Below are positions 16,787 through 25,915 of a DNA stretch of 64,000 nucleotides, piece by piece (within the stretch, counting starts at the first letter, position 1; each line of letters starts with the position of its first letter). The notes under the pieces are model-generated. The model was not told the DNA's origin. It did not search any database and saw only the letters and a program-made list of their open reading frames with translations. This DNA is from Methanorbis furvi (GTDB taxonomy: Archaea; Halobacteriota; Methanomicrobia; Methanomicrobiales; Methanocorpusculaceae): NCBI RefSeq assembly GCF_032714615.1, contig NZ_JAWDKA010000007.1, positions 36,039 to 100,038 of the forward strand, read 5' to 3'. The position numbers were made by a program, and so were the translations under genes.

Positions 16787-17383
16787 ATGTCAGAGAAGAG
16801 GACACTGACAATCGGTGTGGCAATCAACTTGGGCAACTACGAAAGTCTTCGCCTGGAAGTGAGCGACGTGGTACAGAACGAGGAGGAGGCCGCCGAACTC
16901 GCCGCGTATCTGAACAGAGTGCTGGACGGCTACGGCCAGAATGATGCCTCAACCCGTGCCTCGGTTGACAAATACCGCGCGAGAGTTCTGGAAAAATATG
17001 CGGAGGCTGAATCGCCCGTTCCTGCGGCTGACCCGCTCGATGAACTCTTCGGTCCTGCTCCAACTGCTGACGACATAACCGCGGACGAAGAAGTGCCGGC
17101 ACCAGTCACAGAAATTCTCTTCGTAGAAGAGGAGTGCATCTCTGAAATATCTCCTGAACCAGTTATTACTGAGCAGGTTTTTGTGCCTGAGCCAGAACCA
17201 GAGCCGGTAAAGATCGAACCGGTCCAACCAGAACCTGAGCAGCCGCTCCCCGCCGCAGAGAAAACCGCTGAAGAACCCGTGGTCTACACCTGCGAAAAAT
17301 GCGGAGCAACAGTTTCCAAAGTCCAGCGCGACGTGTCCAACCTCTTCATGGGCAAAACGCTCTGCAAAGCCTGCATGAAATAA
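16787..17383 (+). CDS. Acidic linker protein with C-terminal zinc ribbon, orc1 operon
   Basis: 198 aa. The N-terminal 65 residues (RTLTIGVAINLGNYESLRLE, then helical) form a small folded domain. It is followed by a long acidic, Pro/Glu-rich linker (PEPEPEPVKIEPVQPEPEQP) and a zinc ribbon CEKCG...CKACM at the end. The stop TAA directly precedes the GGAG ribosome binding site of orc1, so the two are co-transcribed. I do not know the family. Co-transcription suggests, without proving, a role near replication or a single-stranded nucleic acid. Confidence 0.7.
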   Translation: MSEKRTLTIGVAINLGNYESLRLEVSDVVQNEEEAAELAAYLNRVLDGYGQNDASTRASVDKYRARVLEKYAEAESPVPAADPLDELFGPAPTADDITADEEVPAPVTEILFVEEECISEISPEPVITEQVFVPEPEPEPVKIEPVQPEPEQPLPAAEKTAEEPVVYTCEKCGATVSKVQRDVSNLFMGKTLCKACMK

Positions 17384-17397
17384 GGAGAAAAAACATC

Positions 17398-18543
17398 ATG
17401 AAAAAAAATCTGCTCATGTGGGATCAGACCCTCTTCAAAGACATCGAAGTCTTTGACATCGACTATGTTCCCGAACAGTTTGAGTACCGTGATGAACAGA
17501 TTCAGGAGCTCGCCTACGCAGTCCGGCCGGCCCTTGCCGGCGGCCGCATCTTAAACACGGTCTGCCGCGGAGTGCCCGGCACCGGCAAGACCACATCCGT
17601 AAAAAAACTCTTTGAAGAGATCGAAGGAACCACCAAAAAGATCATTCCCATTCACATCAACTGCCAGATTGACGGCTCAGAGTATGCGATCTTTTCCCGC
17701 ATCTACACAAAGCTCACCAAAAACCGCCAGCCGCCAACCGGCACCTCCTTTAAGATGCTCTTTGACATGATCGCCAAGTACATCGAGAACGAATCGGTCG
17801 TTCCGATCATCTGTCTTGACGATGCCAACTACCTTGTCTATGAAAAGGAGCTGAACAAAGTTCTCTACGCACTCCTCAGATCGCATGAGGCGTACGAAAA
17901 TGTCAGAATCGGGGTGATCGTTATCATCAGCGATCCGGACGTGGATCTGGAGTCCTCGCTTGATGCCCGCGTAGCATCAGTTTTCCGTCCGCAGATCATT
18001 CACTTTGCACCCTACACCGCGTCCGAGGTTGCAGGCATTCTCTCCCAGCGTGTGGTGCAGGGACTGTATCCGAACGTGCTCGGCAGCGAACTCTTCGACC
18101 GCATCGTAGACCGCACCATGAAATGCGGCGATATCCGCATCGGTCTTGATCTGATCAAACGCTCTGTGATGAACGCAGAAAAGTCTGCACGAATGAACGT
18201 CTCTGACGATGACGTCACCGCGGCATTCTCCGTCTCCCGTGATCTCCGTCTTGCAGATATCGTGCGGGTACTTTCCGATGACGAGGCAGCCGTTTTGTTC
18301 CAGCTTGCCGAGATGACCAATGACGCAGATATCGTCACCACCAAAGAGGTCCACACAGCTCTTGGCGAGAGAGCAACAGGCTACACAACGTTTGTACAGA
18401 TTATTGAAAAACTCGACCATCTCAGACTGGTCACCCTCAGTTATCAGAATGCAGGAAAGGGCCGCCTGCGTATTATCAGTCTCAGATATGATCCAAAACG
18501 TGTTTTAGCCTTCCGAAAAGTTCAGAGCGGATGTAAACCCTAA
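17398..18543 (+). CDS. cdc6: Orc1/Cdc6 replication initiator
   Basis: 381 aa AAA+ ATPase from ATG 17398 after TAAGGAG. Walker A is GVPGTGKTTSVKKL, Walker B ICLDDAN, with sensor and arginine-finger regions following, and a C-terminal winged helix (DEAAVLFQLAEMTN onwards). It binds origin recognition boxes and loads MCM. Walker B ends DDAN rather than the usual DE(I/V/L)D. I looked for origin recognition box repeats in the flanking gaps (16554-16786 and 18544-18701) and saw none convincing, so an adjacent origin is not supported. Possibly one of several Orc paralogues in the genome. Confidence 0.92.
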   Translation: MKKNLLMWDQTLFKDIEVFDIDYVPEQFEYRDEQIQELAYAVRPALAGGRILNTVCRGVPGTGKTTSVKKLFEEIEGTTKKIIPIHINCQIDGSEYAIFSRIYTKLTKNRQPPTGTSFKMLFDMIAKYIENESVVPIICLDDANYLVYEKELNKVLYALLRSHEAYENVRIGVIVIISDPDVDLESSLDARVASVFRPQIIHFAPYTASEVAGILSQRVVQGLYPNVLGSELFDRIVDRTMKCGDIRIGLDLIKRSVMNAEKSARMNVSDDDVTAAFSVSRDLRLADIVRVLSDDEAAVLFQLAEMTNDADIVTTKEVHTALGERATGYTTFVQIIEKLDHLRLVTLSYQNAGKGRLRIISLRYDPKRVLAFRKVQSGCKP

Positions 18544-18544
18544 C

Positions 18545-18625
18545 ACGGATCATCGTTCGTTCCGTCGTGTTCACCGCTTCGCAGGAACACATGGAAAAAC
18601 ATCACGAAAAAAATCATTTGGTATG
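18545..18625. repeat. Family B-type repeat fragment downstream of orc1
   Basis: ACACGG...TTCCGTCGTGTTCACCGCTTCGCAGGAACACATGGAAAAACATCACGAAAAAAATC shares modules with other intergenic repeats in the window (CACCGCTTCGC also near 9795; AACATCACG-AAAAAA also near 35530). Degenerate; it may help terminate the convergent orc1 and dapB transcripts. Confidence 0.5.
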
Positions 18626-18701
18626 AAAATTAAATTTCAATTCCATTTTCATTGTGGCCGGCTCAGCATAAATTCGCAGAGCCGACCTGACAACATTCAG
18701 A

Positions 18702-19457
18702 TTATAAATTAAGAACTTCTTTCATCGTGTAGACGGCAGGAGTTTTTCCCGGCACCCATGCTGCTGCACGGACAGCACCGCGGGCAAACACCGCACGATC
18801 ATATGCACGGTGAGTCAGTTCGATCGTTTCATAATTCTGATGGAACTGTACGGTGTGATCGCCGACAACATCGCCGCCGCGAATTACGTGAACACCGATC
18901 TCGTTCTTGCGCTCGGTCATACCGCAGCGGCCGTACATCTCATCACGCACGCCGACCTCTTCTTCGATCACTTTCAGAATGGTCTTCGCGGTTCCGCTCG
19001 GTGCATCCTTCTTGTGGCGGTGGTGGGCTTCGATCACTTCGATGTCATAGTCGCCGAGACGCTTTGCTGCTTCGCGGACCAGCTCCCAGAAAATGTTGAC
19101 GCCGACACTGAAGTTGGTTGTTTTCACGACAGGCACATTTTTGATCGCATGCAAAAGCTCTGCATCCTCGGCCGGAGTGAAACCGGTCGTGCCGATCACC
19201 AGTGCAACACCTTTGGCTGCTGCAATTTTTGCGTTCACCATCGTTGCCGCGGCAACCGTGAAGTCGATCATCACATCAGGCTTGTGTTCATCAATGAACG
19301 ATGCAAGGCTGGTCGAGTCAACGACCGGTTTACCAAGTACGGTACCGGAGCGGACATCCACACCGCCAACCAGTTCGAGCTCCGGATTTTCGACAACCAT
19401 ACCTGCGATGGTCGTACCCATACGCCCCATCGCTCCGCAGATCATAACTTTAGTCAT
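18702..19457 (-). CDS. dapB: 4-hydroxy-tetrahydrodipicolinate reductase
   Basis: 251 aa. The N-terminal Rossmann motif is [10 protein letters not shown], the catalytic/substrate region is [15 protein letters not shown], and FTVAAATM and GTTGFT lie in the dinucleotide-binding domain. It reduces the DapA product with NAD(P)H in the lysine/diaminopimelate pathway. Its start overlaps the end of dapA by 8 nt, so the pair is translationally coupled. Length is normal for the family. Confidence 0.95.
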   Translation of the reverse strand: MTKVMICGAMGRMGTTIAGMVVENPELELVGGVDVRSGTVLGKPVVDSTSLASFIDEHKPDVMIDFTVAAATMVNAKIAAAKGVALVIGTTGFTPAEDAELLHAIKNVPVVKTTNFSVGVNIFWELVREAAKRLGDYDIEVIEAHHRHKKDAPSGTAKTILKVIEEEVGVRDEMYGRCGMTERKNEIGVHVIRGGDVVGDHTVQFHQNYETIELTHRAYDRAVFARGAVRAAAWVPGKTPAVYTMKEVLNL

Positions 19458-20343
19458 AGTTTGACAACACTTCCCGTAATTTATTGGTCATCTCCGCTGA
19501 CAGGGAGTCCAGCGGCAGCCGGACATTTCCTGATGCGATGTGCCCGCGGATTTCTGCGGCACGTTTTACCGGCACCGGATTTACATCCATGAACAGGGAT
19601 TTGGAGAGCTCCATCAGTTCATAATGTATTTTTCTTGCACCATCCATATCGCCTTTGACGAATGCATCGTACATCGCAACCATTCGTTTTGGTTCGATGT
19701 TTGCCGTGACTGAGATGCAGCCTTTGCCGCCGATGGAAAGCACCGGAAGCATGAGTGAGTCATCACCTGATGTCAGCACAAACGGGAGTTCGCGGTCCAC
19801 TCCCTCAAGTCCGTGAATGATCGCCATCATCTGATCGATGTTGCCGCTCGCCTCTTTGACCGCCACAATATTCGGGATGGTTTTTGCCATCTCGATGATC
19901 AGATCAGGCGGCAGGTTCTGACCGGTCCTGCCCGGAATGTTGTATACTACGACCGGAAGACCAATCTCTGCGACTTTTCTGTAATGTTTTAAGAGACCGC
20001 TGCGGTTCGGCTTGTTGTAGTACGGACTGATCAGAAGAGCACCGTCAGCCCCGGCAGCTTTTGCTGCACGGGTCATCAGCAGTGCTTCTTCGGTGTTGTT
20101 GGAACCGGTTCCGGCAATGACTGGTATCCGGTTGTTTGCTGCGGAAACTGCCTCTTCGATGACTTTGATGTGTTCTGCATGCGTCATTGTTGCAGACTCG
20201 CCGGTCGAACCGCAGGGGAGAAGACCATGCACTCCTCCGCGGATAACATGCTCGATACAGGCTCGAAGACCCTCGATATCAAGCGATTGGGATGCATCAT
20301 CACGGAACGGAGTGATGAGTGCGGGTATCACACCTTCGAACAT
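19450..20343 (-). CDS. dapA: 4-hydroxy-tetrahydrodipicolinate synthase
   Basis: 297 aa starting [13 protein letters not shown], the usual DapA opening; the frame extends upstream but that portion is not family-like. It has GSTGESATM (substrate loop), YNIPGRTG with the active-site Tyr, and VKEASGN with the Schiff-base Lys. It condenses pyruvate with aspartate semialdehyde, the first step toward lysine. It heads the dapA-dapB operon. Confidence 0.95.
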   Translation of the reverse strand: MFEGVIPALITPFRDDASQSLDIEGLRACIEHVIRGGVHGLLPCGSTGESATMTHAEHIKVIEEAVSAANNRIPVIAGTGSNNTEEALLMTRAAKAAGADGALLISPYYNKPNRSGLLKHYRKVAEIGLPVVVYNIPGRTGQNLPPDLIIEMAKTIPNIVAVKEASGNIDQMMAIIHGLEGVDRELPFVLTSGDDSLMLPVLSIGGKGCISVTANIEPKRMVAMYDAFVKGDMDGARKIHYELMELSKSLFMDVNPVPVKRAAEIRGHIASGNVRLPLDSLSAEMTNKLREVLSNYD

Positions 20344-20499
20344 AGTACTTATACGTAAGGCGCGCCTGATACATGTATCTTCGCTTAGGTTTTGCATTAT
20401 TATTTCTGAGTCGCCCAGAGAAAACACAGGATGCATGCCTTCAGCTACTAACGAAAAAAATCCAACGCTCAATAATGAAAAAAGTATTTACCCATAAAA

Positions 20500-20519
20500 C
20501 CCCGGTCTCGTGACCGGGG
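20500..20519 (-). terminator. Terminator hairpin after rps17e
   Basis: CCCCGGTC/GACCGGGG is a perfect 8-bp stem with a TCGT loop, 11 nt beyond the S17e stop on the minus strand, and is followed in that orientation by TTTTATGGG. It is a convincing transcription terminator for the HD-ThiN-S17e operon. Confidence 0.75.
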
Positions 20520-20530
20520 GCTCTGGGATT

Positions 20531-20725
20531 TTACCTGCGGCGGTTGTTGGTATTGACCTTGCGGGTAATGAATCCGGCAACGCGGTTACGGATACTCTTA
20601 CTCTCAATAGTGGTGATCTCGGAAACAACTTTTTTGTTGTCGTCAAAGTTGTTGTTGAAGCTCTTTCCGTGCTGTTCCATAAGGGCGACGCCCATTGACT
20701 TGATATAGCTTGGCTTAATTCCCAT
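20531..20725 (-). CDS. rps17e: Ribosomal protein S17e
   Basis: 64 aa starting MGIKPSYIKSMGVALM; basic, with a conserved IRNRVAGFITRKVN segment. It is the archaeal/eukaryotic small-subunit protein eS17. It is last in an operon behind a ThiN-like and an HD-domain protein, 10 nt after the upstream stop, and is followed by a strong hairpin terminator. Confidence 0.93.
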   Translation of the reverse strand: MGIKPSYIKSMGVALMEQHGKSFNNNFDDNKKVVSEITTIESKSIRNRVAGFITRKVNTNNRRR

Positions 20726-20735
20726 GAGATATTCC

Positions 20736-21248
20736 TCAGATGTCTGTATATGTAAGTCGTTCCGATATGATAAGCATTCTGTTTGCCACTTCGTCAGGGT
20801 TTGCACCAAGAAAACGGATCAACGGCTCGGAATTTTTCGATTCTGCACTGATAATTGCCAGAGGAACACCGTCCCTGCAGCAGGAGGCAACGCCCCAGTC
20901 CATGCTGACAATGCCGGCCGGAAACTTTGCCGGATCATACTCGGCAACATCACGAATAGTTTCTCTGACAACCTGGGCAATCTCTTCAGTGTACCGAATG
21001 GTACCGACCGCACGACAGGAGGGATCAAATCTGGTCATCGTTAACAGTACGCGGACAAGGGGGTCGTCGGTACCGAATCCGATTCCGGTTCCTCGGATCA
21101 CTGCCACATCCCTGATGTCACGGGGATTTTTGATCCCGTATGCGAGGGACACACCTCCCGAAGGCTGGAGATAGCGGGACAGGTTCATGACTTTTCCATG
21201 TGCCTGCTGCAATGCCTTGAGGACTAAGGACTGATCTGCTGCTGACAT
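20736..21248 (-). CDS. ThiN-like thiamine-phosphate synthase domain protein
   Basis: 170 aa from ATG 21248 (GTG 21257, which overlaps the upstream stop as GTGA, is an alternative). Sequence pattern PSGGVSLAYGIKNPRDIRDV, RFDPSCRAVGTIRY and MDWGVAS resembles the ThiN domain that makes thiamine monophosphate in archaea, usually fused to ThiD or a regulator. Here it stands alone. The match is from pattern memory, so the pathway assignment is moderate. Confidence 0.62.
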   Translation of the reverse strand: MSAADQSLVLKALQQAHGKVMNLSRYLQPSGGVSLAYGIKNPRDIRDVAVIRGTGIGFGTDDPLVRVLLTMTRFDPSCRAVGTIRYTEEIAQVVRETIRDVAEYDPAKFPAGIVSMDWGVASCCRDGVPLAIISAESKNSEPLIRFLGANPDEVANRMLIISERLTYTDI

Positions 21249-21253
21249 GAGTA

Positions 21254-21832
21254 TCACGCAAGCCCCAGCTGATCTTTTACAAGAGTGATCTCACGAATGG
21301 CAATCTCATACATCCGGTCGCGGGGAACGAGTTCATCACCAAGAGCAATGCGGCCGCGGTCACAGCCTGCGGCAAAGGATGCGGTTTTGTATTTTTTTGC
21401 AACAGTTTTGGAAGAGACCTCGGTGATGTTTCCGCCTTTCACATATGCGCAGGCAATCACAAGACCCGAGACACTGTCGGCCACCTGCAGACAGATCTCA
21501 ACAGGGGTAGTGTAATCAGCTCCAAACAGCATGTGGTTGTGGCGGCGGATGGGCTCTGCGATCTCATCATCGACTCCAGCATTTTTGAGAATTTCATAAC
21601 CTCTGAGTCCGTGCCGCATCATGTCCTCATCTATTTCCTCAAAGTCAATATCATGCAGAATGCCTATCGACTCCCAGAGCCTGACGTCCTCGCCAAGCTC
21701 TTCGGCAAGTCCTTTCATTACGGCAGCTGTTGCAATGCAGTGGCCGCGAAGAGAGTCTGACGTCACGTGCGACTGCATGAGAACAAGAGCCTCATCTTTT
21801 TCCATGCATATACTTGCGTTATCAAAACTCAT
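21254..21832 (-). CDS. HD-domain phosphohydrolase
   Basis: 192 aa. HD signature residues are seen in RGHCIATA, GILHDIDFE, RRHNHM and QVADSVSG, so it is a metal-dependent phosphohydrolase of the HDIG type; substrate unknown. A TATA-like GATTATATGAATT about 26 nt upstream (near 21858) supports the ATG at 21832 on a leaderless transcript. The promoter region overlaps the divergent small membrane gene at 21861. It heads the operon with ThiN-like and S17e genes. Confidence 0.82.
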   Translation of the reverse strand: MSFDNASICMEKDEALVLMQSHVTSDSLRGHCIATAAVMKGLAEELGEDVRLWESIGILHDIDFEEIDEDMMRHGLRGYEILKNAGVDDEIAEPIRRHNHMLFGADYTTPVEICLQVADSVSGLVIACAYVKGGNITEVSSKTVAKKYKTASFAAGCDRGRIALGDELVPRDRMYEIAIREITLVKDQLGLA

Positions 21833-21860
21833 AAAAGCACACACGCCAATTCATATAATC

Positions 21861-22040
21861 ATGAAAGACTGGCTTCTGGATATCATTGTCGGGGTATCGT
21901 CCCTGATAGTGTTCGGCATTCTGCTGTTTGTCCTGCCGATGGTGATGCCTGCGGCATATGGATATATCGGTGCACTAATCCTCTTTATCGCATACCTTGC
22001 GGTTGCGGGTCTCACGGTTATCAAAAACTCAATCACCTGA
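21861..22040 (+). CDS. Small membrane protein, 59 aa
   Basis: MKDWLLDIIVGVSSLIVFGI begins one hydrophobic helix, and a second (GYIGALILFIAYLAVAGLTV) follows a short loop with AAYG, so two membrane spans with a cytoplasmic charged start. Divergent from the HD protein, with a CATAAAAG element about 28 nt upstream implying a leaderless message. Unknown function; it may be a membrane accessory peptide. Confidence 0.6.
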   Translation: MKDWLLDIIVGVSSLIVFGILLFVLPMVMPAAYGYIGALILFIAYLAVAGLTVIKNSIT

Positions 22041-22082
22041 AAATATTTTCAGGAAAAATAATTTTTTTGTTTTGGTTCGCCC

Positions 22083-23771
22083 TTATCGGGACATGTTTTT
22101 CTTTGATTCCAGTTCTTCGAGAGCCCGGTAATCGGTTTTTTCCATTTTGGTTCTGGGAAGTGCGGCAACAACTTCGACAACAGCCGGAACGCTCCACCGG
22201 TTGAGTCTGGCAACTGCGTACTCGATCAGTTTCCGTTCAGCATCAGCCGGATCCATCTTATGTTTCAGCGTAACATACAGCTTGATTCTCGTGTCCCGCT
22301 TCCAGGGGATACCGATCGCACAGACCTCCTTGACATCCGGATGCGTCTGCATCACCTCTTCGATCATCATGGGGTAGACATTGTAGCCGTTGACCTTTAC
22401 CATCCGCTTGTGCCGCGACCGGAAACAGATGTTGCCGGTTGGAGGATCAATTTTGACGATGTCACCGGTGTGCAGCCAGATGCGGCCGTCATCATGAAGT
22501 TTCAGCACTGCATCGGTTGCCTCCTTGTTGCGGTAGTAGCCGGTCATGGTTGCATCGCTGAAGAGACAGAGCTCTCCTTCCACACCGTCGGGAACAACCG
22601 TAGTCGTCCCCGGCTCAACCGTACAGATACGGTTGCCCTGCAAAGGAACGCCGACGCACCCGGTAGGAATTGTCTGGTACTCGGCACTGGTCAGAGCACA
22701 GACACTGCATGCCTCGGTCAGGCCGTAGCCAGGCCTGAACTTTGCGGTGCAGTTTCCCTGCCGCAGAAGCTGGTTGTACCGGTTGATCAGACTGCCGCTC
22801 ACACTGTCACCGCCGGCGACGATCAGTTTGATGAAGGAGAGATCCTTTCCATCAAACTCGGTGTACATCCGCTCATACATCGCAGGAACTCCGGCGATGA
22901 ACGCGGTCTTTTCTTTCAGAATGGTGTGGGCACATTCCTTCGCATCAAACCGCGGCAGAAGGACAACCTTGAGACCGGCAGAGAGCGGGGTGTGGGCGGT
23001 GACCGCAAGGCCGAACGCATGAAACATCGGAAGGATTGCAAGAAACGCGTCGCCAACCTTGATCAGCTCGGCACCGACACCAACAACCAGCTGCACGGCA
23101 ACGGTGTTGACCGCAAAGTTGGAGAGCATGACACCTTTGGACGTGCCGGTCGTTCCGCCGGTGTACATGATAACAGCTGTGTCCTCAGGTTCGCCTGCAT
23201 GAATCGGAAGCCCGTCGTTTGCAATAGCAGCTCTGCCGTCATCCAACAGACTCTCCCACTCGGTTATTTTCTTGACGTTTTCTCCGGTGAGATATTTTCT
23301 GACAGCACGGCGGTAGACCCATCCCATCAGATATCCTTTCGGTGATTTGGGGAAGTAGGACGGAGTCCTGCATCTGATGATCTCCACATCCATTCCTGAA
23401 CAGAGACCTTCGTTTATCTCGCAGGTCAGAACAATTTTGCTCTGGGTCAGGTCCACGGCATAACCGATCTCACCGGTGGTTGAGAGCGGGTGCACCATGT
23501 TTGAGACAGCACCAATCATGTTTACCGCATATACGGCGACGACACACTGGGGAATGTTTGGAAGAAAAACCGTTACATGATCCCCCGCACGCACTCCGTG
23601 AGCACGGAGTCCTGCAGCGCATGCATGAACTTCATCCAGAAGTTCACCGTAGGTGATAGAGTGGCCGTAGTAAGCGATAGCTGGACCGTTCGGTCCAGCC
23701 TGCTCCGCGCCGAATTTGAGCATTGTATAAAGGGACTTTTTGACGTCCTCCAAATAAGTTACCACTGCCAA
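22083..23771 (-). CDS. AMP-dependent acyl-CoA ligase (long-chain fatty acid type)
   Basis: 562 aa. ATP-binding P-loop is MYTGGTTGTSKGVML, followed by the YGLTEAC motif, HTGDI, and the C-terminal core RSRHKRMVKVNGYNVYP with later KMEKTDYRAL containing the catalytic Lys. It activates a carboxylic acid as acyl-AMP then acyl-CoA. The likely start is TTG 23771, six bases after GGAGG, giving LAVVTYLEDVKKSL; GTG 23765 is an alternative, and a GTG at 23795 lies upstream of the binding site. A monocistronic gene; physiological acid unknown in a methanogen. Confidence 0.88.
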   Translation of the reverse strand: MAVVTYLEDVKKSLYTMLKFGAEQAGPNGPAIAYYGHSITYGELLDEVHACAAGLRAHGVRAGDHVTVFLPNIPQCVVAVYAVNMIGAVSNMVHPLSTTGEIGYAVDLTQSKIVLTCEINEGLCSGMDVEIIRCRTPSYFPKSPKGYLMGWVYRRAVRKYLTGENVKKITEWESLLDDGRAAIANDGLPIHAGEPEDTAVIMYTGGTTGTSKGVMLSNFAVNTVAVQLVVGVGAELIKVGDAFLAILPMFHAFGLAVTAHTPLSAGLKVVLLPRFDAKECAHTILKEKTAFIAGVPAMYERMYTEFDGKDLSFIKLIVAGGDSVSGSLINRYNQLLRQGNCTAKFRPGYGLTEACSVCALTSAEYQTIPTGCVGVPLQGNRICTVEPGTTTVVPDGVEGELCLFSDATMTGYYRNKEATDAVLKLHDDGRIWLHTGDIVKIDPPTGNICFRSRHKRMVKVNGYNVYPMMIEEVMQTHPDVKEVCAIGIPWKRDTRIKLYVTLKHKMDPADAERKLIEYAVARLNRWSVPAVVEVVAALPRTKMEKTDYRALEELESKKNMSR

Positions 23772-23846
23772 GTTATTCCTCCATGCACCACACAATTCAC
23801 TATAATTAATTCAGGCTGAGTCTATAAATATTTACGGAAAATGCGT

Positions 23847-24896
23847 TTAATCGTTCGGATTTTCCGCAGGGATATTTTCAGCTGCGACCTTTGCGGCAGC
23901 TTCTGCCCGAAGACGTTTTCGCTCAAGCAGTTTTTTCTTTGCCCGGTAATAATTCAGCGGATGAGACACTTTGTCGCACTGTGCGTCGCGATTAACGCAG
24001 ATGCCGTGAGTGAGCATCGTCTGGCAGGCAGGCGTTGTGTACTCATGTGTGGTGATATGATCCACTTGATATATGGTCATGTCAGGATTAAAATCTGGGC
24101 TTCGTGCGAAAATTCCTGCAACCTGTGCAGGCGTCATGCCGATGTTGTTCAAAAACGCGGTCATGGCAAACCGTCCCGAGTGAGTGAGGTTGACGCCTGC
24201 TGCAGCTCCTGCAATCAGCGCCTGAATGCAGGGAGGATATGCAGACTCATCGATTGCACCGAACTCGGCAAGGGTCCTCTCCTGCAGGGACGCGGATATC
24301 TTTTCGCACCATGGTGCAAACTCGTGTTCCATCGAAGGCGGGATGGAGAGGGGGAGCTGGGAAGAAAATACTTTTCTGATCCGTTCGCGAAGCAGAATGT
24401 CCTGCTCATCATCAGAGATTTTCACCGTTCCCGCTTCCACCTCACGGTTGATCAGCCGCCACTTGGGTTCGCGGACTGCTGAGGCAAGCTCCACGTACCT
24501 GATGACCGGCATTGCGCCTGTGCCGAAACTGATGCCGAGAGTCTCACAGACATGGTTTTTCAGTTTGGCATTCTCCTCCTCCTGCAAGTAATAGTAGGCA
24601 CGTTTTGCTTCCATTCTTGCAAGACGGTCGGTGAGACTGCGGTCTTTGATACAGGAAACTAAAACACGGGCAAGCACATAAGTGGCAATGTCTGCGACAA
24701 AGTCCTGGGATTCGGGATACATCTCTTTGCCGTCGATTGCATACTTTACCCGCTCAACTGCTGAGTCAAGATACTTTCGTCCAAGGACTGATGAGGCGAG
24801 CTCGTTCATCTTGATGCCGCGTGCGGCAAGGAACTCCTGGGACTCTTTCAAAAAAGGATAGTGGGTTAAGTCGCGCGGCTCGACGGCGAGACGCAT
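23847..24896 (-). CDS. priL: DNA primase large subunit PriL
   Basis: 349 aa. The C-terminal domain carries four spaced cysteines that hold a [4Fe-4S] cluster in PriL: PPCIQAL, TPACQTM, GICVNR and QCDKVSHP. It works with PriS (at 43835) to make RNA/DNA primers. It lies 2 nt after the PCNA stop, so the sliding clamp and primase are co-expressed. The tail after residue 325 is Lys/Ala/Glu-rich and low complexity. Confidence 0.9.
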   Translation of the reverse strand: MRLAVEPRDLTHYPFLKESQEFLAARGIKMNELASSVLGRKYLDSAVERVKYAIDGKEMYPESQDFVADIATYVLARVLVSCIKDRSLTDRLARMEAKRAYYYLQEEENAKLKNHVCETLGISFGTGAMPVIRYVELASAVREPKWRLINREVEAGTVKISDDEQDILLRERIRKVFSSQLPLSIPPSMEHEFAPWCEKISASLQERTLAEFGAIDESAYPPCIQALIAGAAAGVNLTHSGRFAMTAFLNNIGMTPAQVAGIFARSPDFNPDMTIYQVDHITTHEYTTPACQTMLTHGICVNRDAQCDKVSHPLNYYRAKKKLLERKRLRAEAAAKVAAENIPAENPND

Positions 24897-24898
24897 GG

Positions 24899-25642
24899 TC
24901 AGTCTGCCTCGATTCTCGGGGCGAGGAGGTAGCCGATTTTTCCTTTGCCGTCAGCGTAGACAAAGGAGAACTGTACCGGGTGATCGTTGCCGAGACGGAT
25001 CTGGACTTTGTCTGCTCTGCCGATCGACTTGCCCATGTCTTTTAAGTAGTCGAGGGAGAAGAGAGAGCGTGCAGCTGCACAGGTGATGTAGTGGACATCG
25101 TCTCCGACGAGCTCGCGTTTGATTCTGTCGCTGTCGCCTTCTGCGTTTAAGGTGAAGACTTTGGTGTCCGGGTTGACGGAAAGGGAGATTTTGTCGGAGA
25201 CCATTGCGGCAGCTTTTATGGAGTCGTTGAACATTGCTCCGGAGATCTCAAAGGTTGCCGGCAGTTCAAGGTTGGGTGCGTTCGGATCTTTTCTGATGGT
25301 CTTGGTGTCCAGCAGCGTTATTGAGTATTCGTATCCGCCGAAACTGATCTTCAGTTTTTTGCCTGAGTCGTCGAGTTCGAGTGCGACGATATCGGATTTG
25401 CCGATCATTCCCATCATGGAGCGGATCTTTTCGATGTCGAGTCCGAGCTCTGCCGGTTCTGCGGCATAGGTGGTAAATGCTCCAGCCTCCAGTTCAAGGG
25501 AGACCATGGCAACATTGGAGGTATCAACCGTGATTGTACGGATGCCGCTTTCGGTGACATGAAGTCGGCATTCGTTCACCAGTGCAGAGACTGCGTCAAT
25601 TGTCTCCCGGAAAATATCTGCTTCGATTGTTGCTTTTAACAT
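24899..25642 (-). CDS. pcn: Proliferating cell nuclear antigen, DNA sliding clamp
   Basis: 247 aa. It opens MLKATIEADIFRETIDAVSA, has the interdomain connector around EFEISGAMF, and ends GKIGYLLAPRIEAD, the conserved PCNA tail. The homotrimer encircles DNA and tethers polymerases, ligase and FEN1. AGGGGT lies 8 nt before the ATG. It is co-transcribed with priL. Confidence 0.95.
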   Translation of the reverse strand: MLKATIEADIFRETIDAVSALVNECRLHVTESGIRTITVDTSNVAMVSLELEAGAFTTYAAEPAELGLDIEKIRSMMGMIGKSDIVALELDDSGKKLKISFGGYEYSITLLDTKTIRKDPNAPNLELPATFEISGAMFNDSIKAAAMVSDKISLSVNPDTKVFTLNAEGDSDRIKRELVGDDVHYITCAAARSLFSLDYLKDMGKSIGRADKVQIRLGNDHPVQFSFVYADGKGKIGYLLAPRIEAD

Positions 25643-25754
25643 CAGTGTATACCCCTTGACACACTGAAAAATGCAGTGTGACGGTCCTTAGTGGTAATAT
25701 TATGTGTTTTATGTACATATATATTGCCGGTATCTTTGGGTGTTGCAGCATTAT

Positions 25755-25876
25755 TCATCAGCAGCCACGAAAAACACACGACGCATGCCTTTCACACGCC
25801 GTTGTGTGATGCTCACTGCTTAGCAGCCTCGCAGGGACACACGAAAATTTCACCGAAAAAAAATCACGGAATCTGA
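25755..25876. repeat. Family B-type repeat between pcn and TBP genes
   Basis: CAGCCACGAAAAACACACGACGCATGCC ... CTCGCAGGGACACACGAAAATTTCACCG ... ATCACGGAATCTGAAAAAA. The last part is shared with the repeat at about 35540 (ATCACGGAATCTGAAAAAA) and the GACGCATGCC module recurs at 56134. Its ends are roughly inverted (CCACGAAAAACACACG/TCACCGAAAAAAAATC is only partial). No gene is seen in this 273-nt gap, which also holds the PCNA promoter. Confidence 0.55.
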
Positions 25877-25915
25877 AAAAAATAGAGAGCTGATGAATCT
25901 TTGTCAGGAAAATTT

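Noticed and set aside
18810..19592. Long frame opposite dapB/dapA
   Set aside because: It is the antisense shadow of the clearly conserved dapB and the 3' end of dapA.
22260..23345. 361-codon plus-strand frame opposite the acyl-CoA ligase
   Set aside because: Shadow of a well-conserved gene; Arg/His-rich nonsense composition, no motif.
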